Source of the DNA: Isoetes taiwanensis
Lineage: Eukaryota > Streptophyta > Lycopodiopsida > Isoetales > Isoetaceae
NCBI GenBank assembly: GCA_021234155.1
Contig: JAJEKV010000006.1
Span: forward strand, 23,437,568 to 23,501,567
Direction: 5' to 3'
DNA: 64,000 nucleotides
Part shown: positions 46,846-57,474 of the stretch, piece after piece
Position numbering within the stretch: the first letter of the stretch is position 1
How the letters are laid out: each line of letters opens with the position of its first letter
Notes under the pieces: model-generated
What the model saw: the letters and a program-made list of their open reading frames with translations, nothing else
Told to the model about the DNA's origin: nothing
The model's database searches: none
Position numbers and translations under genes: made by a program

Positions 46846-48483
46846 TGTGACGCTCCTCGCAAACAACATTTCGGTACACTTTCGGCAGGAAATCCCCATC
46901 CGGCTCGGCAACGCATGGGCCCGCCGTCTACCCGCGACTCGAGGTGACTCTTAGTGCGGGGAGGGCTTCTGAAGGTGTCTTGCGCGCCCCTTCCCCTATG
47001 GGCTCCTATAGCGGCCAGGCGATAACACGTCGAGAACTAGCATCAACATATACAAATACTACCTGGAGGGTAGTGCATCACACATAAACCAATGCAAAGA
47101 TGATAATCCGCGAATCGTAAAACATGAGAGCTCCTACCCGCTCGGACTTCGTGGGAGGATGGTGACCAGGCTAGGCCTCAAGATAGAGCGGGTAATCGAG
47201 TCATGGCAATGGCGAGGGCTGGCATAGAACAATGGCTAGGGTTGACCACTCCATCCGCCCCTCTGTGCATACTTTGCGGATGGGCTAGATCAGGCTCGAC
47301 AGCGGGACTCTAGCCTTCCGGATACACGCAATCCCATGGCATCACCCATCGGGACTACTCCGAGGTTGCATCTCCCCGGTCGATGAGGCGGAAGGGTTGC
47401 ATCTCCCCTTCCCAGGGGTCTAGAGGTGCCGTGGGCGGCTAGAGAATCGTGGCGACACCACCATTCGCACCAGACCGAACCCCCAAAGCGAGAGCCAAGC
47501 CAACACTTGCAGCTCTCGTGAGGCGTGGCAACACCATTGCCCGGGGAGGTGTCGGACCCATGCCGCCCCTGCAAGTGACCAGACCATAAGCCCTAGCCCA
47601 CTATGGGATCCCCGGCCCCCACTCGGCGGGGATCCTCCCTCCACTTTCCCTCTAGCCCCGTTATGCGGTCTTTGAGTCATATCATAGCCTCAATAGCCGG
47701 GTGGGCTCCTATGCACAGGCCGCAACTAATAGGAACTAAGGGATCTACTCTAGGAGCATACTACATATGGCTCTAGGTCTCTACCCCCTTCCCAATACAA
47801 GAGGAGCAAACATGATCAACCATCATCACATAATCATCACATCATGAGAATAATCATAAGAAGAACATCTTAACCTAATCATACAACTAACTAATAGTTA
47901 GGGTTCCTTGATTAGGGTTCAAGATGTTGAATATGGGTTCTAGGATGGCTCTACTCTAGATACAAAATACTAGCACATCTGGAATGCTAATCCCAGATGA
48001 GCTATCACAACTACTATCCTACATACCTGCTCCTGATGCTCTCCCTCCAGATCCGGGCGCCTCCATGGTCTTCGACTCACAAGCTGCTGTTCCTACTCCA
48101 AGAGCGAGTCTACCTGTTGGGGCGCTCTTTGCACCAGCCTATGCCACAACAAGCGATGTTGAAGCGGGGTTTTGAAGCAGTAGGTGAGTCTCACGGGTGC
48201 TAAATTTGGAAAGAGGTCTAGGGTTAGGGTTTATGCCTATATAAGTTAGGTCCACCTCGGATGCCACGTGGCACCAATCGGGTGAGTCCTGTGTGGCGGT
48301 GGCCCAATAGGTTAAGGCCACGTGGATAATGGCTTAACCTATGGTTGGCTAAGTTATGAGAATAACTTAGCCATGCCCCCTAGTGCCACAATCTATGGTA
48401 TACAAGGCTATGAAGATAGACTTGTATGGTGACGGATCCAGGAATATACGTATTTATGGCGTATATTCTCCTGGACCGTCACA
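46846..48483 (-). repeat. Element A 5' LTR (A2)
   Basis: 1638 bp, TGTGACG at 46846 to CGTCACA at 48483, inverted terminal words of at least 7 bp. It matches A1 except mainly at CTG/CAG words and short indels in GC-rich stretches. Confidence 0.9.
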
Positions 48484-50312
48484 TAAACCATGCTTAGATC
48501 CTGAGCCATAGACCATGTAGCGCGCATCTTTGTGCCAACAACTTTTTGTCTGCAGCATGACGCTCATCCAGAGAAAATTTAGATACTCATACATAAAGTA
48601 TTCCTTTAGGCCCATTCTTTCTCTAAACTGAAATCTCCAATTTATTAATGACAAGAGATGATCCATATCAGTTGAGCCAGGCTTCGTCACTTGAGCCTGA
48701 GGCGGCCTTGCAAAGATGTCAGTTTTGGCTTGTTACAGTTTGGGGCTTGCAGTAGATGACACTTTCGGCTACAGATAATCTATTGCTACAGATTACCACT
48801 GGTAAGGAAGTTGAATTCTATTGATGCTGATCGAATATGGCCGATTATAGCTTGAATATAATTTTGTTAACACAGATTGAATCCAACGGATTGTCAATGC
48901 ATTATCACAGGTTAAATATAATAAATATAACTGGTTAATACAAAGTTACAACTCGTCATATAAACATAGCCACCCGAACACACATGCTTTCCATAGGTTG
49001 CAACGGAGTGAGTAAGAGCTAGTGTCGAGCTAGTGCAGGGAATGAGCTATGTATTATGACATTTGATATAGGTTATCAAAGTACATGTTATAAGAAATGT
49101 GCATAAATTTGCACTGCCTCTATTTATTTATTGCTCATAGCAAGGTTAATATGCCCAAAGTGTAAAAATATTATTCTAGAAGTTTGTCAATAGTTAAGTT
49201 ATTTTTGATACTCTGATTGTAAATCGAGGCTTCCAACGGCAAGACATTACCACAATAGCTTATAACACTGAAAAGTTCCTCAAGATAATTCTTAATGGCT
49301 TCTGAGGGCAAAACCTGTTAAGATGGGACCTTCTGTTGAGAAGTGCTCCATGAGCAAGATATTATGTGCATTAAGGTCCGACAACTTGCAGGGCCAAAGA
49401 AAAACAATTTAAAGTAACCACAATAGTCTTTCATTCATAGAATCGAGCAAGATTTTGAATCCCGTAACTTATTGAACTAAACTGTGATAGTACTTATGGC
49501 ATACAAATTTATGCCATAAACTCCAAGCCAATGCATCCATTATTCAATGCATTCTTAACTTGAAAAAGATTCAATTCAGTCACAGATTCCCCTAAAGCTA
49601 CCCTGTTACGACTTCACCTCAGTGAGTGACCCTGTGAAGCCATTGTGAAGCTAGTCTTATGCTAAATGGCATTGAACTTCAAATCACACCACCATATAAT
49701 ATAAGACTCCCATACTCATATAGCGGCTAATGAAATCTAGCGAGAAGGAAACATATTAGCAGCAGGGCTTTGGGCCTAACTTTCGGCGTGGATCAAGATA
49801 ATATTCCTAGCCCCTCAACAATACCACCAAACAGGGGTTTGCTCCAAAAATACCCCCAATATCTTCTCTCCTCATATTCTTTTTGCCAAATTCATGTCCT
49901 TTGGCATAACGGTGACTCGTTGTGGGCTAAATTAGGGTATCTGTGGTGATATTTGTGGTCATTTACGTCAACCACCTTTATTCATAATGACCCTAAAAGT
50001 ATTAAAATTCTAAAATGTTCAATGGTTCTTGGGTTATTTATTGTGGATTTGCGCCATATTCCACTGGGAAGTCTATTTTGGTCCATTCTTCGACATGTTC
50101 CTAGTGGAATGTTGGGTTCATGCACAATTTTTCACCCAAATTTACTAGAATTCCTGGAGTCTATTATTTCTATTTGCTAATCTAATTTAATTAAATGACG
50201 ACTCTACTCGTGGAAAAAGTTTTCCCACTTTTTGAGGTTCACTATTGGGATTTGCATCCCAACTTTCTACTAGGCCAGTTAGTTTTCTATCATAAGGTTA
50301 TGACCAGTGCTT
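48484..50312. other. Element B internal leader region, right of A insertion
   Basis: Right part (about 49850-50312) is retroelement leader similar to A's. The rest (48484-49850) has no coding or repeat signal that I recognise, apart from a mitochondrial rRNA-like piece at 49570-49700. Confidence 0.5.
49570..49700 (-). rRNA. rrn18: Fragment resembling mitochondrial small-subunit rRNA 3' end (nuclear insert)
   Basis: The plus strand reads as the antisense of the SSU rRNA 3' end: TTCCCCT-AAGCTACC-TGTTACGACTTCACC matches the universal 1492-region, and the preceding TCAATTCAGTCACAG resembles the plant mitochondrial 3' terminus. Differences are mostly C-to-T, as expected of methylated nuclear copies. 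Clear similarity covers about 54 bp; beyond 49623 it is doubtful. Not functional. Confidence 0.5.
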
Positions 50313-50332
50313 GATCTTGGTCAACCAAGATC
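50313..50332 (-). promoter_or_regulatory. Stem-loop beside the PBS, element B
   Basis: GATCTTGG / CCAAGATC arms around a 4-nt loop, 3 nt from the PBS, the same place and size as in A. Confidence 0.6.
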
Positions 50333-50335
50333 ATT

Positions 50336-50347
50336 GCTCTGATACCA
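50336..50347 (-). promoter_or_regulatory. Element B primer-binding site
   Basis: Minus TGGTATCAGAGC one base from LTR B3, identical to A's PBS. Confidence 0.9.
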
Positions 50348-50348
50348 T

Positions 50349-51906
50349 TGTGACGCCTCCTTGGCTTATATCGACGACCGTACCGTATAGATCGAAGGAC
50401 CTTCCCCATCCAACGGCACCCGTCATTATGGGCCCTCTGTCTAACTCGGCGTCGGGGTCCGACGATCGAGTAGAGGACACTGAGAGGTGTCATTCCGTCC
50501 CGTCCTCTATGGGTCCCTATGTCAGCGGAAGCAAAATATACAACATGAGCACTAGTTACAATAACAATAGACTACCTCGAAGGGTAGTGATAATCCATCT
50601 AACCATGTCATCAAATACAACAATACAATGAATCGTCAAATACATCAAATAGAGGCTCCTACCCGGGCTCGGACTCAAGGGGAGTCGCCCGGCGGTACCG
50701 GGCCTCCGGATAGAACGAGGCCAGAAGTTATGGCAATGACTTGGGCTGGTAATAGACAATGGCTAGGGTTGACCACTCCATCCGCCCCTCCATTGCATAC
50801 TTTGCGGATAGGCTAAATCGGGGCTCGGCGTGGTAATGCCCTGCGGAGACGTAATCCCATGGTATCACCCAACGAGGCGACTCCGGGTTGCATCTCCCCC
50901 CGGTCCGATGAGGTAGGAAGGGTTGCATCTACCCCTCCCCGGTGCGCGGTGGCTCCATGGGCGGCTAGAGGATCGCGGGCGACCTGCGTCCATACCCGAC
51001 GAACTCCCCAAAACAAGAGCCAAGCCGACACTTGCAACTCTTGAGAGTCAGGGCGACACCATTGACCCAGGAAGTGTCGGACCCATACCCGGCCCACACA
51101 AAGTGACCGACTATGAGCCTAGCCCGCTATGGGACCCCAGTAGCCGCGCTCAGCAAGATCCTCCCTCCACTTTGCCACTGACCCCGTTGTGTGGTGCTCA
51201 GTCACTCCATAGCCTCCGTAGCCAGGTGGGCTCTATGCACAGGCCGCATAAATAATGGGAACTAGTGGGTCTAAACTAGGAGCATCATCTACTAGTGGCT
51301 ACTAGGTCTCTACTTCCCAATACACAAGATGTGCAAAGATGAGATCAACCAACATCATATCAACATAATCTTGATAATAAAAGAGAATAACAACTAATCC
51401 TAATCACATACATCTAACCTATAGTTAGGGTTCATTGATTAGGGTTCATGTTCAGAACAATAGGTTCTAGAATGGCTCTACTGCAATACTGGAATCTATT
51501 CGAAATACCTGCCTCTGACACGCTACCGCTAATTCCCTGGTTCTCCATCTCTAGCAACTGCTGCTGCAACCCAGGCTGTCGAAGACGGTCTTCGAGTCGG
51601 AGCTCTGATCGCGAACTGGTGGTCTGAGGTTGGTGGAGCCAAATGTGGCTAGGGTTTAGGGTTTAGCCTTTTATATGTTAGGGTTTACATGAATGCCACT
51701 TGGCTCCTATAGGTGCGTCTATGTGGCGGTATGCCTATAAGGTGAGGCCATGTGGAAATGGCTTCTTACCTTAGGTTGGCTAAGTTATAGATAACTTAGT
51801 CATTTCCCCCACATTGGTCGTATACAAGTCTATTGATGTAGAATTGTATGGTGACGTGGTCGTAAAATATACGTACTTATACCGTATATTTTAGGGGAAC
51901 GTCACA
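50349..51906 (-). repeat. Element B 5' LTR (B3)
   Basis: 1558 bp, TGTGACG to CGTCACA. The outer flank at 51907 is G1 gag. It carries TTTAGGG-type tandem units (about 51654-51668). Same family as B1 and B2 and more distantly related to LTR A. Confidence 0.9.
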
Positions 51907-52420
51907 TTCTTGAATCTGCAACTGTTCCTTTTCTGCTTATTGGACTTCGCGTAGCCTTTCCACCAAATTCTAGCTGCTCCTATTAAGTTTGCTGTAGCAA
52001 CCTTCCCTATGTCTTTGTCCTTCATGCCATAACAATTGCCAAACTCTTCCATCTCATCAAGCCAAGCTTCTGCCTCCATACCTGACCTGTCTTTTCCTGA
52101 AAACTGACCCAACTTCCTGATCTTCCACACATTGCTCATAGCACTGTCAACTTTCTTTTGATAGTCATCTGTCTTCCTTGCCCTGGTTCTTACCTGTGAT
52201 GTGTCGGACTCACTCTCTGAGCTAGAACTGTCCTGGCTGTCAGAAGTGTCTGATGTGCTAGAGCTAGATGGTATTGGGCTCCTTCTAGTTCTCCTTTTTC
52301 TCTTCCTGTCCCTGTCACTTGATTGTCTTCCCCTTCTGGTTGTGGATCCTCCTCAAAGCCCTGCTGAGGTAGTGGTGGAGGAGGTGGTGCTGTAGGTCCA
52401 TATTCCTGGGCGTTCATCAA
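51907..52420 (-). pseudogene. G1 gag N-terminal part, copy 2
   Basis: MMNAQEYGP-Pro-rich start, an Arg/Ser-rich linker with SDTSDSQDSSSSESESDTS-type composition in a shifted frame, then VDSAMSNVWKIRKLGQFSGKDRSGMEAEAWLDEMEEF and the gag core up to the B insertion point after CRFK. This is the 5' portion of a Ty3/gypsy capsid gene cut by LTR B3. Confidence 0.8.
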
Positions 52421-52807
52421 TGGGGTGGCCAGTGAATCAGCTGATGCATCTGGTTTCTCATCTGGGTGAGCCTTGCATTGACTGTCTCCACCGTCAATTC
52501 TTCATTGTTGTCGTCTTGTTCACGCCCAAATAAGTTTCTAGGTACCCATTGGTGATGTCGGCCCTGGCCTTGAGAGCCTGAGCCGGTGTTCCTGGCTGCA
52601 AGGATTGATCATCAATGCTTGTTATTTAGGTTGCACATTAATCATCCTTATTTACAATTGAATTATTGTTAGGTACAAAAGAAATTATGTGAAAACTCCA
52701 CTTACAAGTCAAGGATAGAATAAGGCCATTAATACATTTCATGATAATGTTTAAAATTGAAAAAACATTCAATACAAGTTAAAAATTAAGCAGAAGATAA
52801 TTGTCCC

Positions 52808-54250
52808 TCACCTTTGATGCCCCTTCTTGAAGAAGTTCTTGACATCCCTGAGTCGTAGCCCTTTGCCGATATTCCGCAAGATGTTTCCGGCAGACCCTCC
52901 TTCGAGTGCTTGAGCCATTTGGGGTGCCGGGAGTTCGGGTGCCGTTGCCGCCACCACTGTCATTGTTGCGTCTCTAAGGTGGTCCCTGGCGAAGTCGAGG
53001 CAGTGAAGGGCCACGGATCTCTTGAATCAAATCCCCTTGGGCTGAACTCCTTGTGAAAAACTATCATCTGCCCTTGGCTGAGGGCTGGAAGGTAGTATCG
53101 AAGAGCCTTACCCTTTCCTGCAATGTTGGACCCTATGCCCTTTCTGCCAGCTGCTTCCCCGTAGGTATCAAGTGCTAGGAGGTCTTCATGGTCCCTCCAC
53201 ATGGTAGTTGCGTTCTCCAGGTTGATGCTGCCGGGTGCCTCACGCAAACTCTTGGAACGGACTGGTCGGCTGGAGCTTGGGCCTCTTCCTAGTTTGTACA
53301 ATCTGCTTTGTATCTGCTGGAACTCTTCCTCTGGGATGATTGGCTGTTGCTGCCGATATATCTCCCTTATCTGCTCATAGGCCGCTATATCCGACATTGT
53401 CTCGCCGGCGTATGAGTGTCGCTCTGCTAGCTCCCTTGGGATTTCCTGATAGGAGTAGTCGATGAAGTCGCTGCTCTGCTCTTTTGCAATCAAGCCTAAG
53501 AGCTCATCGATCCTAAGGCCTTCTTCTTGGCAGTAAGGAAGGTTGAGAATGTCATTGGCCAAGATGTACTCCTCGCCGTCGATGATTACTGGTGACAGGG
53601 CCGTGATGCTGACTGGCGGTTGGAAATCTCGCCTGATTGCGTCTTCTTGCCTGGCTATTTGCCTCTCCATCATCCTTGCCTCTCTACTCTCCCAACCTGG
53701 ATTTTCCTCCCCTAGATGCTCATAGTCTTGCTCAATCTGCAGTGTTGGTGTTCCTGAGGTCGTGCCGTGGTACTCGTACTCCGAGGACTCGATCTCATGA
53801 ATGTAGGTCTGCTCCCTTCGAGTGTCGAGAGGTGCTAGATCTAAAGGCTGAATTGAGGGCTCTTCTGCCTTGTTGATTGACTTATACTGCATGAATAAGG
53901 CTAGGGCTGCCGGGGCTGAAAGATATCTATGCCTACTATGCTTGCAGGTCATGTAATCAGGCATGGGTCTAGTCCTATCCCACAGCTTGTTCTTGCCCTT
54001 GGATCCTCCCCCTAAGGTTTGGCTGAGTGAGTCTAGGGATACCCCTTTCCCTCCCCTAGGCGGCAAAGCTAACTTCCCAGGGTAGGACCTGCTGGTCATA
54101 TTGGCAGATGATATCAGTGTAAAAGGGAGTTTTGGTCAATGTTGCATGAAGATCAAAGTGATGGTCAAAGACCTGGAAGGCTTGCTCAGCAGGAAAATCA
54201 TGGATATAGTTGGCAGCATCATACCATCTAACAAAGCTAGAGGGCGCCAT
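52808..54250 (-). CDS. G1 ORF1 (best copy of the extra ORF)
   Basis: Start MAPSSFVRWYDAANY at about 54250, then FQVFDHHFDLHATLTKTPFYTDIICQYDQ. One frame change at a CAG near 54090 leads to a single 379-codon frame (54099-52960). After one more change the tail is MALHCLDFARDHLRDATMTVVAAT...NFFKKGHQR, stop near 52808. That is about 490 residues. Recurrent blocks with A and B are RYLSAPAAL--F, YKSINK--EPS--PLDLAPL, EEYILANDILNLP, LRIDELLGLI, ETMSDIAAYEQIREIYRQQ and RYYLPALSQGQMIVFHKEF. No transmembrane or zinc motif. Position before gag and shared retention imply a role for the element, but I recognise no family. Confidence 0.65.
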
Positions 54251-55027
54251 TAAAGAAAGGTAAGTGTAGAAAATGGCTTGCAAAGATCAATGAAAGGCTG
54301 GAAAATCACCTAAGATGCTAAGAGCAGTTCTGGTGAAGGGAAAATGACAAATGGGGTCCCCTTTTATAGACTATGGTCTGCCTTGGGTTCCGTGCACAGG
54401 GGTTCTTGATGGAAGAAACTTTTGTTCAAAGGCTATGGATGTCCAATTGAACTACCATGAAGTGCAAATCTAGGCAAAACAAAGCAAGGAACACTACATG
54501 GCAGTTTGTTGGGTCAAATTTGGTCAAATTAGGCCAAAAAGGGCCAAATCGGAAGGGTTTGCGCGAAATGGGGTTCCGTCGCGAGCGGAAAGCGCTCTGG
54601 CGCGGACCCTTCCGGTTTCACGGATTTTTGGGGCTAATTTAACATTTTTAGGGTTTAGAAGATGCTAACATGGCCGATTTGATCAATTCTAACCTAACTA
54701 GCAACTTTTCTTGAGCAAATTGGACATCTAGAAGGGCCAAATTTGCCAAATCGGAAGGGGTCATGAAATGGGGTTCCGTCATGGCTGAAGCCTTCGCCTG
54801 GGCTTGGACCCTTCGGTTCCTTGATTTTATTAGAAAAATAATTTATTTGGCTGGGAGTCTGATATTTGGTCTATTACAAGCTTGATACAAAAAATTTTAC
54901 TACGATCTGACTTACTTAACTATATTTTTTACATCATAATACAACCAATTTATACGGGGGAAGAAATTATATATTTATAAAAGGGAAATACATTGAAAAT
55001 ACTTAACATAATTACAAAAATTGGAGG
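54251..55027. other. G1 leader, truncated
   Basis: GGCCAA-rich leader like that of A. It stops at about 55027 where copia sequence resumes; no 5' LTR or PBS is present, so G1 is also 5'-truncated. Confidence 0.6.
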
Positions 55028-55233
55028 ACTTTATTATTTTCAAATACTTTGCAGCAGTACTTGTCCAATACATGTAAATTAACTATTTGCCCTCCAAATC
55101 AAACAATTCAAGCATTCCAGACTCTTCAACTTCTTGCAGCTCTCCATCTCCCATTTGCACAAAAGTAGATGTCTTTTTCTTTCTTTCCTTAAGAGCATCA
55201 GTAGTTTAACTACTGATCTCTCAGCTCCACCAT
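55028..55233 (-). pseudogene. C1 copia protease to GAG-pre-integrase segment
   Basis: The right half of the copia coding region. Following the DSGA motif it reads LKERKKKTSTFVQMGDGELQ (protease core block, after one frame change) and GMLELFDLEGK, where it overlaps the left half by 95 bp (55028-55122 against 21805-21900). Confidence 0.75.
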
Positions 55234-56250
55234 TGTGATGCTCCCTACTAAATATACGGCTCCCGGCCGTACACTCTATAGGAAATCCCCCATCCGGTCC
55301 TCCGACCGCACGGGCCCTCCGTCTATCCCGCACTCTGGAGTCACCGTAGTGCGGGAAGGGGACACGAAGGTGTCTTGCGTGCCCTTCCCCTATGGGCTCC
55401 TATCACAGCGGAAGCATAAACATCGTCAGAACTAGCATCAACAATACATCATACTACCTCGAAGAGTAGCTCATCCGCATATCCATAGCTACAAAGAAGA
55501 TAAGCATATGCCATAAAACATGAGAGCTCCTACCCATGGCTCTGACTCATAAGGAGGATGACTGACTGGCTAGGCCTCAAGATAGAGCAGACCGAGTCAT
55601 AACAATGGCGAGGGCTGGCATAAGACAATGGCTAGGGTTGGCCACTCCATCCACCCCTCCTGTGCATACTTTGCAGATGGGCTAGATCAAGCTCTGGCGT
55701 GACTCTAGCCTTCCGGATACGCAATCCCATGGTATCACCCATCGGGACTACTCCAGGTTGCATCTCCCTGGCCCGTCGAGGCAGGAAGAGTTGCATCTCC
55801 CCTTCCCGGGGTCTAGAGGTTCCACGGGCGGATAGAGACACGATTCGTACCCGACTTAACCCCCCAAAACAAGAGCCAAGCCGACACTTGCAACTCTTGA
55901 GAGGCAGGGCGACACCATTGCCCTAGGAGGTATCGGACCCATGCTCGGCCCACATGAAGTGACCGACCATAAGCCTAGCCCACTATGGGATCCCCCGTAG
56001 CCCCCGCTCGGCAGGGATCCTCCCTCTGTATTGCCACGTGGCACCAATAGGATGGGGTCGTGTGGCGGTTGCCCAATAGGATAAGGCCATGTGGAAATGG
56101 GCCTTATCCTAAGGTTATCTAAGTTAACAATTAACTTAGATATGTGCCCCTTGCCACTTCTAAGGTATACAAGGCTACATGTGTCGACTTGTATAGTGAC
56201 GGGTCCAGGAATATACGTATTTATGGCGTATATTCCCCTGGAACGTCACA
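55234..56250 (-). mobile_element. LTR A3 (solo LTR with internal deletion)
   Basis: TGTGATG at 55234 to CGTCACA at 56250, 1017 bp. It resembles LTR A but lacks about 0.6 kb (junction near 56030, after GGGATCCTCCCTC). Flanks ACCAT (55229-55233) and ACTAT (56251-56255) are a 5-bp target duplication with one transition. No PBS adjoins it. Confidence 0.8.
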
Positions 56251-56310
56251 ACTATCTATCACAGGCATATCACTATTTGTGTTAGCACTTTCATTTGAAA
56301 TAGAGCAAGT
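56251..56310 (-). pseudogene. C1 copia protease N-terminal segment
   Basis: Frame with Asn/Ser-rich linker then VIDS, which joins GAERS across LTR A3 to give the DSGA retropepsin active-site motif when one target copy is discounted. It continues in frame from 57475-57590 across the retroposon. Confidence 0.7.
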
Positions 56311-57431
56311 GATCGGCTTTTCTTTGGGTTCCGGATGGTTTCTTGGCGCCTCTGTCAGCGGCTAGGGTGGCCGTGAGAGGGGGACCGCCCCTCTTTCTCA
56401 ATCCGGCACTGCTGCTGCAAATCAGAGCTATCAATTCGTGCTGGGGCTAGCAAGGGTTTTGCCATCTGCCAGTGAGTTCTTGATTTCTTCTGTTGATGTT
56501 TATTTGGGAACATTTTGTGGCGGTTCTTCCTAGGATTTGCTGCCAAGCCACTAACGTGGTCATTCAACTCCATGCTTCTTATGAAGCATTCTGTTTTTTG
56601 CTTAGATAGATGCAAGGCAGCTGTCTTTTATGCAGAAACACACCGAAAGGGCAAATGGCTTATAAGGTGGAGTAGAATTTTTGCAATCTTGGTAGGAAAA
56701 ACAGTTCTTGAATTTAGCATCACAATATTAATTTTCCAGATCTTTCCAGCAGATGGATTTTCCCTCTTCTCCTGCTCTTTCTTGCTAGCAGAAAGGTATA
56801 GAGATTGATTCTTGAAAAAGCAGCAGGAAATCTTTTCATTTCTACAGACATAGCAGCAATATGTGAGACCAATTTAGATTGTCGAGCTAGGGATTATCTG
56901 GGCAAGAAGACGCTTTTACATCTTGAACCAGGCTTTTGGGGAGAAGTTTGGTAATTTGGGCTTTGTGTCGGCGGCCAGCATCGGCTGATTACTACTGTCC
57001 CACGACAATGCAAAGATCTTTTTGGTCTCATACTTTTGTCTTCAGAATTAATGGTTGCTTAACTGTATTGTTGATCAGATTTTGGAAGCAGAGCTTCTTT
57101 GAACATTGTGGCAGAATGTTCATGTTTCTGCAGTTCTTTTTCTATTCACCTCTATTCTTGCAGGAGGCTTTTCTATACGCATTCAGGGATTATTTGAACC
57201 TTTGGAAAGTTGGTACTTGTCTCCTCTAGTACTCTTTCTAGCTGGGAAGATGGTGATTTCCCCTGTAGTACTAGTTAGACTGAAGAAGAGGTTGAGAGAG
57301 GCCTCTGAGTATCAAAGATTCAGATAGGATATTCGATCCGTGTGGGATCTTATGTGCTTAATTTTCTATTTGATCCATGAGGGATCTATATGCTGTAATA
57401 CTTCCATCTGATGAATAAAATATCTTCTTTC

Positions 57432-57464
<33 letters not shown>
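56311..57464 (+). mobile_element. Poly(A) retroposon (LINE 3' end or retro-transcript)
   Basis: Bounded by TAGAGCAAGT at 56301-56310 and 57465-57474 (10-bp target duplication). It ends in 29 A (57435-57463) preceded by AATAAAA (about 57413). The interior has plus-strand ORFs (56515-56808, 56936-57229) that are hydrophobic and match no RT domain. The 3' end wording resembles plant L1 tails. A 5'-truncated LINE is most likely; a processed transcript is possible. Confidence 0.75.
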
Positions 57465-57466
<2 letters not shown>

Positions 57467-57474
57467 GAGCAAGT

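Larger units (their letters stand above)
35357..48483 (-). mobile_element. Chromodomain gypsy element A, near full length (13.1 kb)
   Basis: 5' LTR 46846-48483, PBS 46833-46844 (TGGTATCAGAGC, initiator-Met tRNA type), ORF0 45166-46213, ORF1 about 42830-44366, gag 41470-42600, protease, RT, RNase H, integrase, chromodomain, PPT and 3' LTR 35357-36981. Flanks TAAAG (35352-35356) and TAAAC (48484-48488) are an imperfect 5-bp target duplication. All pol domains are present in order, but with many 1-2 nt frame changes, mostly beside CAG/CTG. Confidence 0.85.
29053..51906 (-). mobile_element. Chromodomain gypsy element B, interrupted by element A
   Basis: 5' LTR B3 50349-51906, PBS 50336-50347, 5' leader below 50335, then (beyond inserted element A, 35357-48483) ORF1, RNase H, integrase, chromodomain, PPT and truncated 3' LTR B2. 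The internal region totals about 7.5 kb without A. Gag, protease and most of RT are absent between ORF1 and RNase H, so B is defective in cis. It entered G1 gag with target duplication AAGAC/AAGAA. Confidence 0.75.
50349..54726 (-). repeat. 4.37-kb direct repeat, right copy
   Basis: LTR B3, G1 gag N-terminus, ORF1 and leader, homologous to 24683-29051. The ORFs are better preserved here. Confidence 0.85.
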
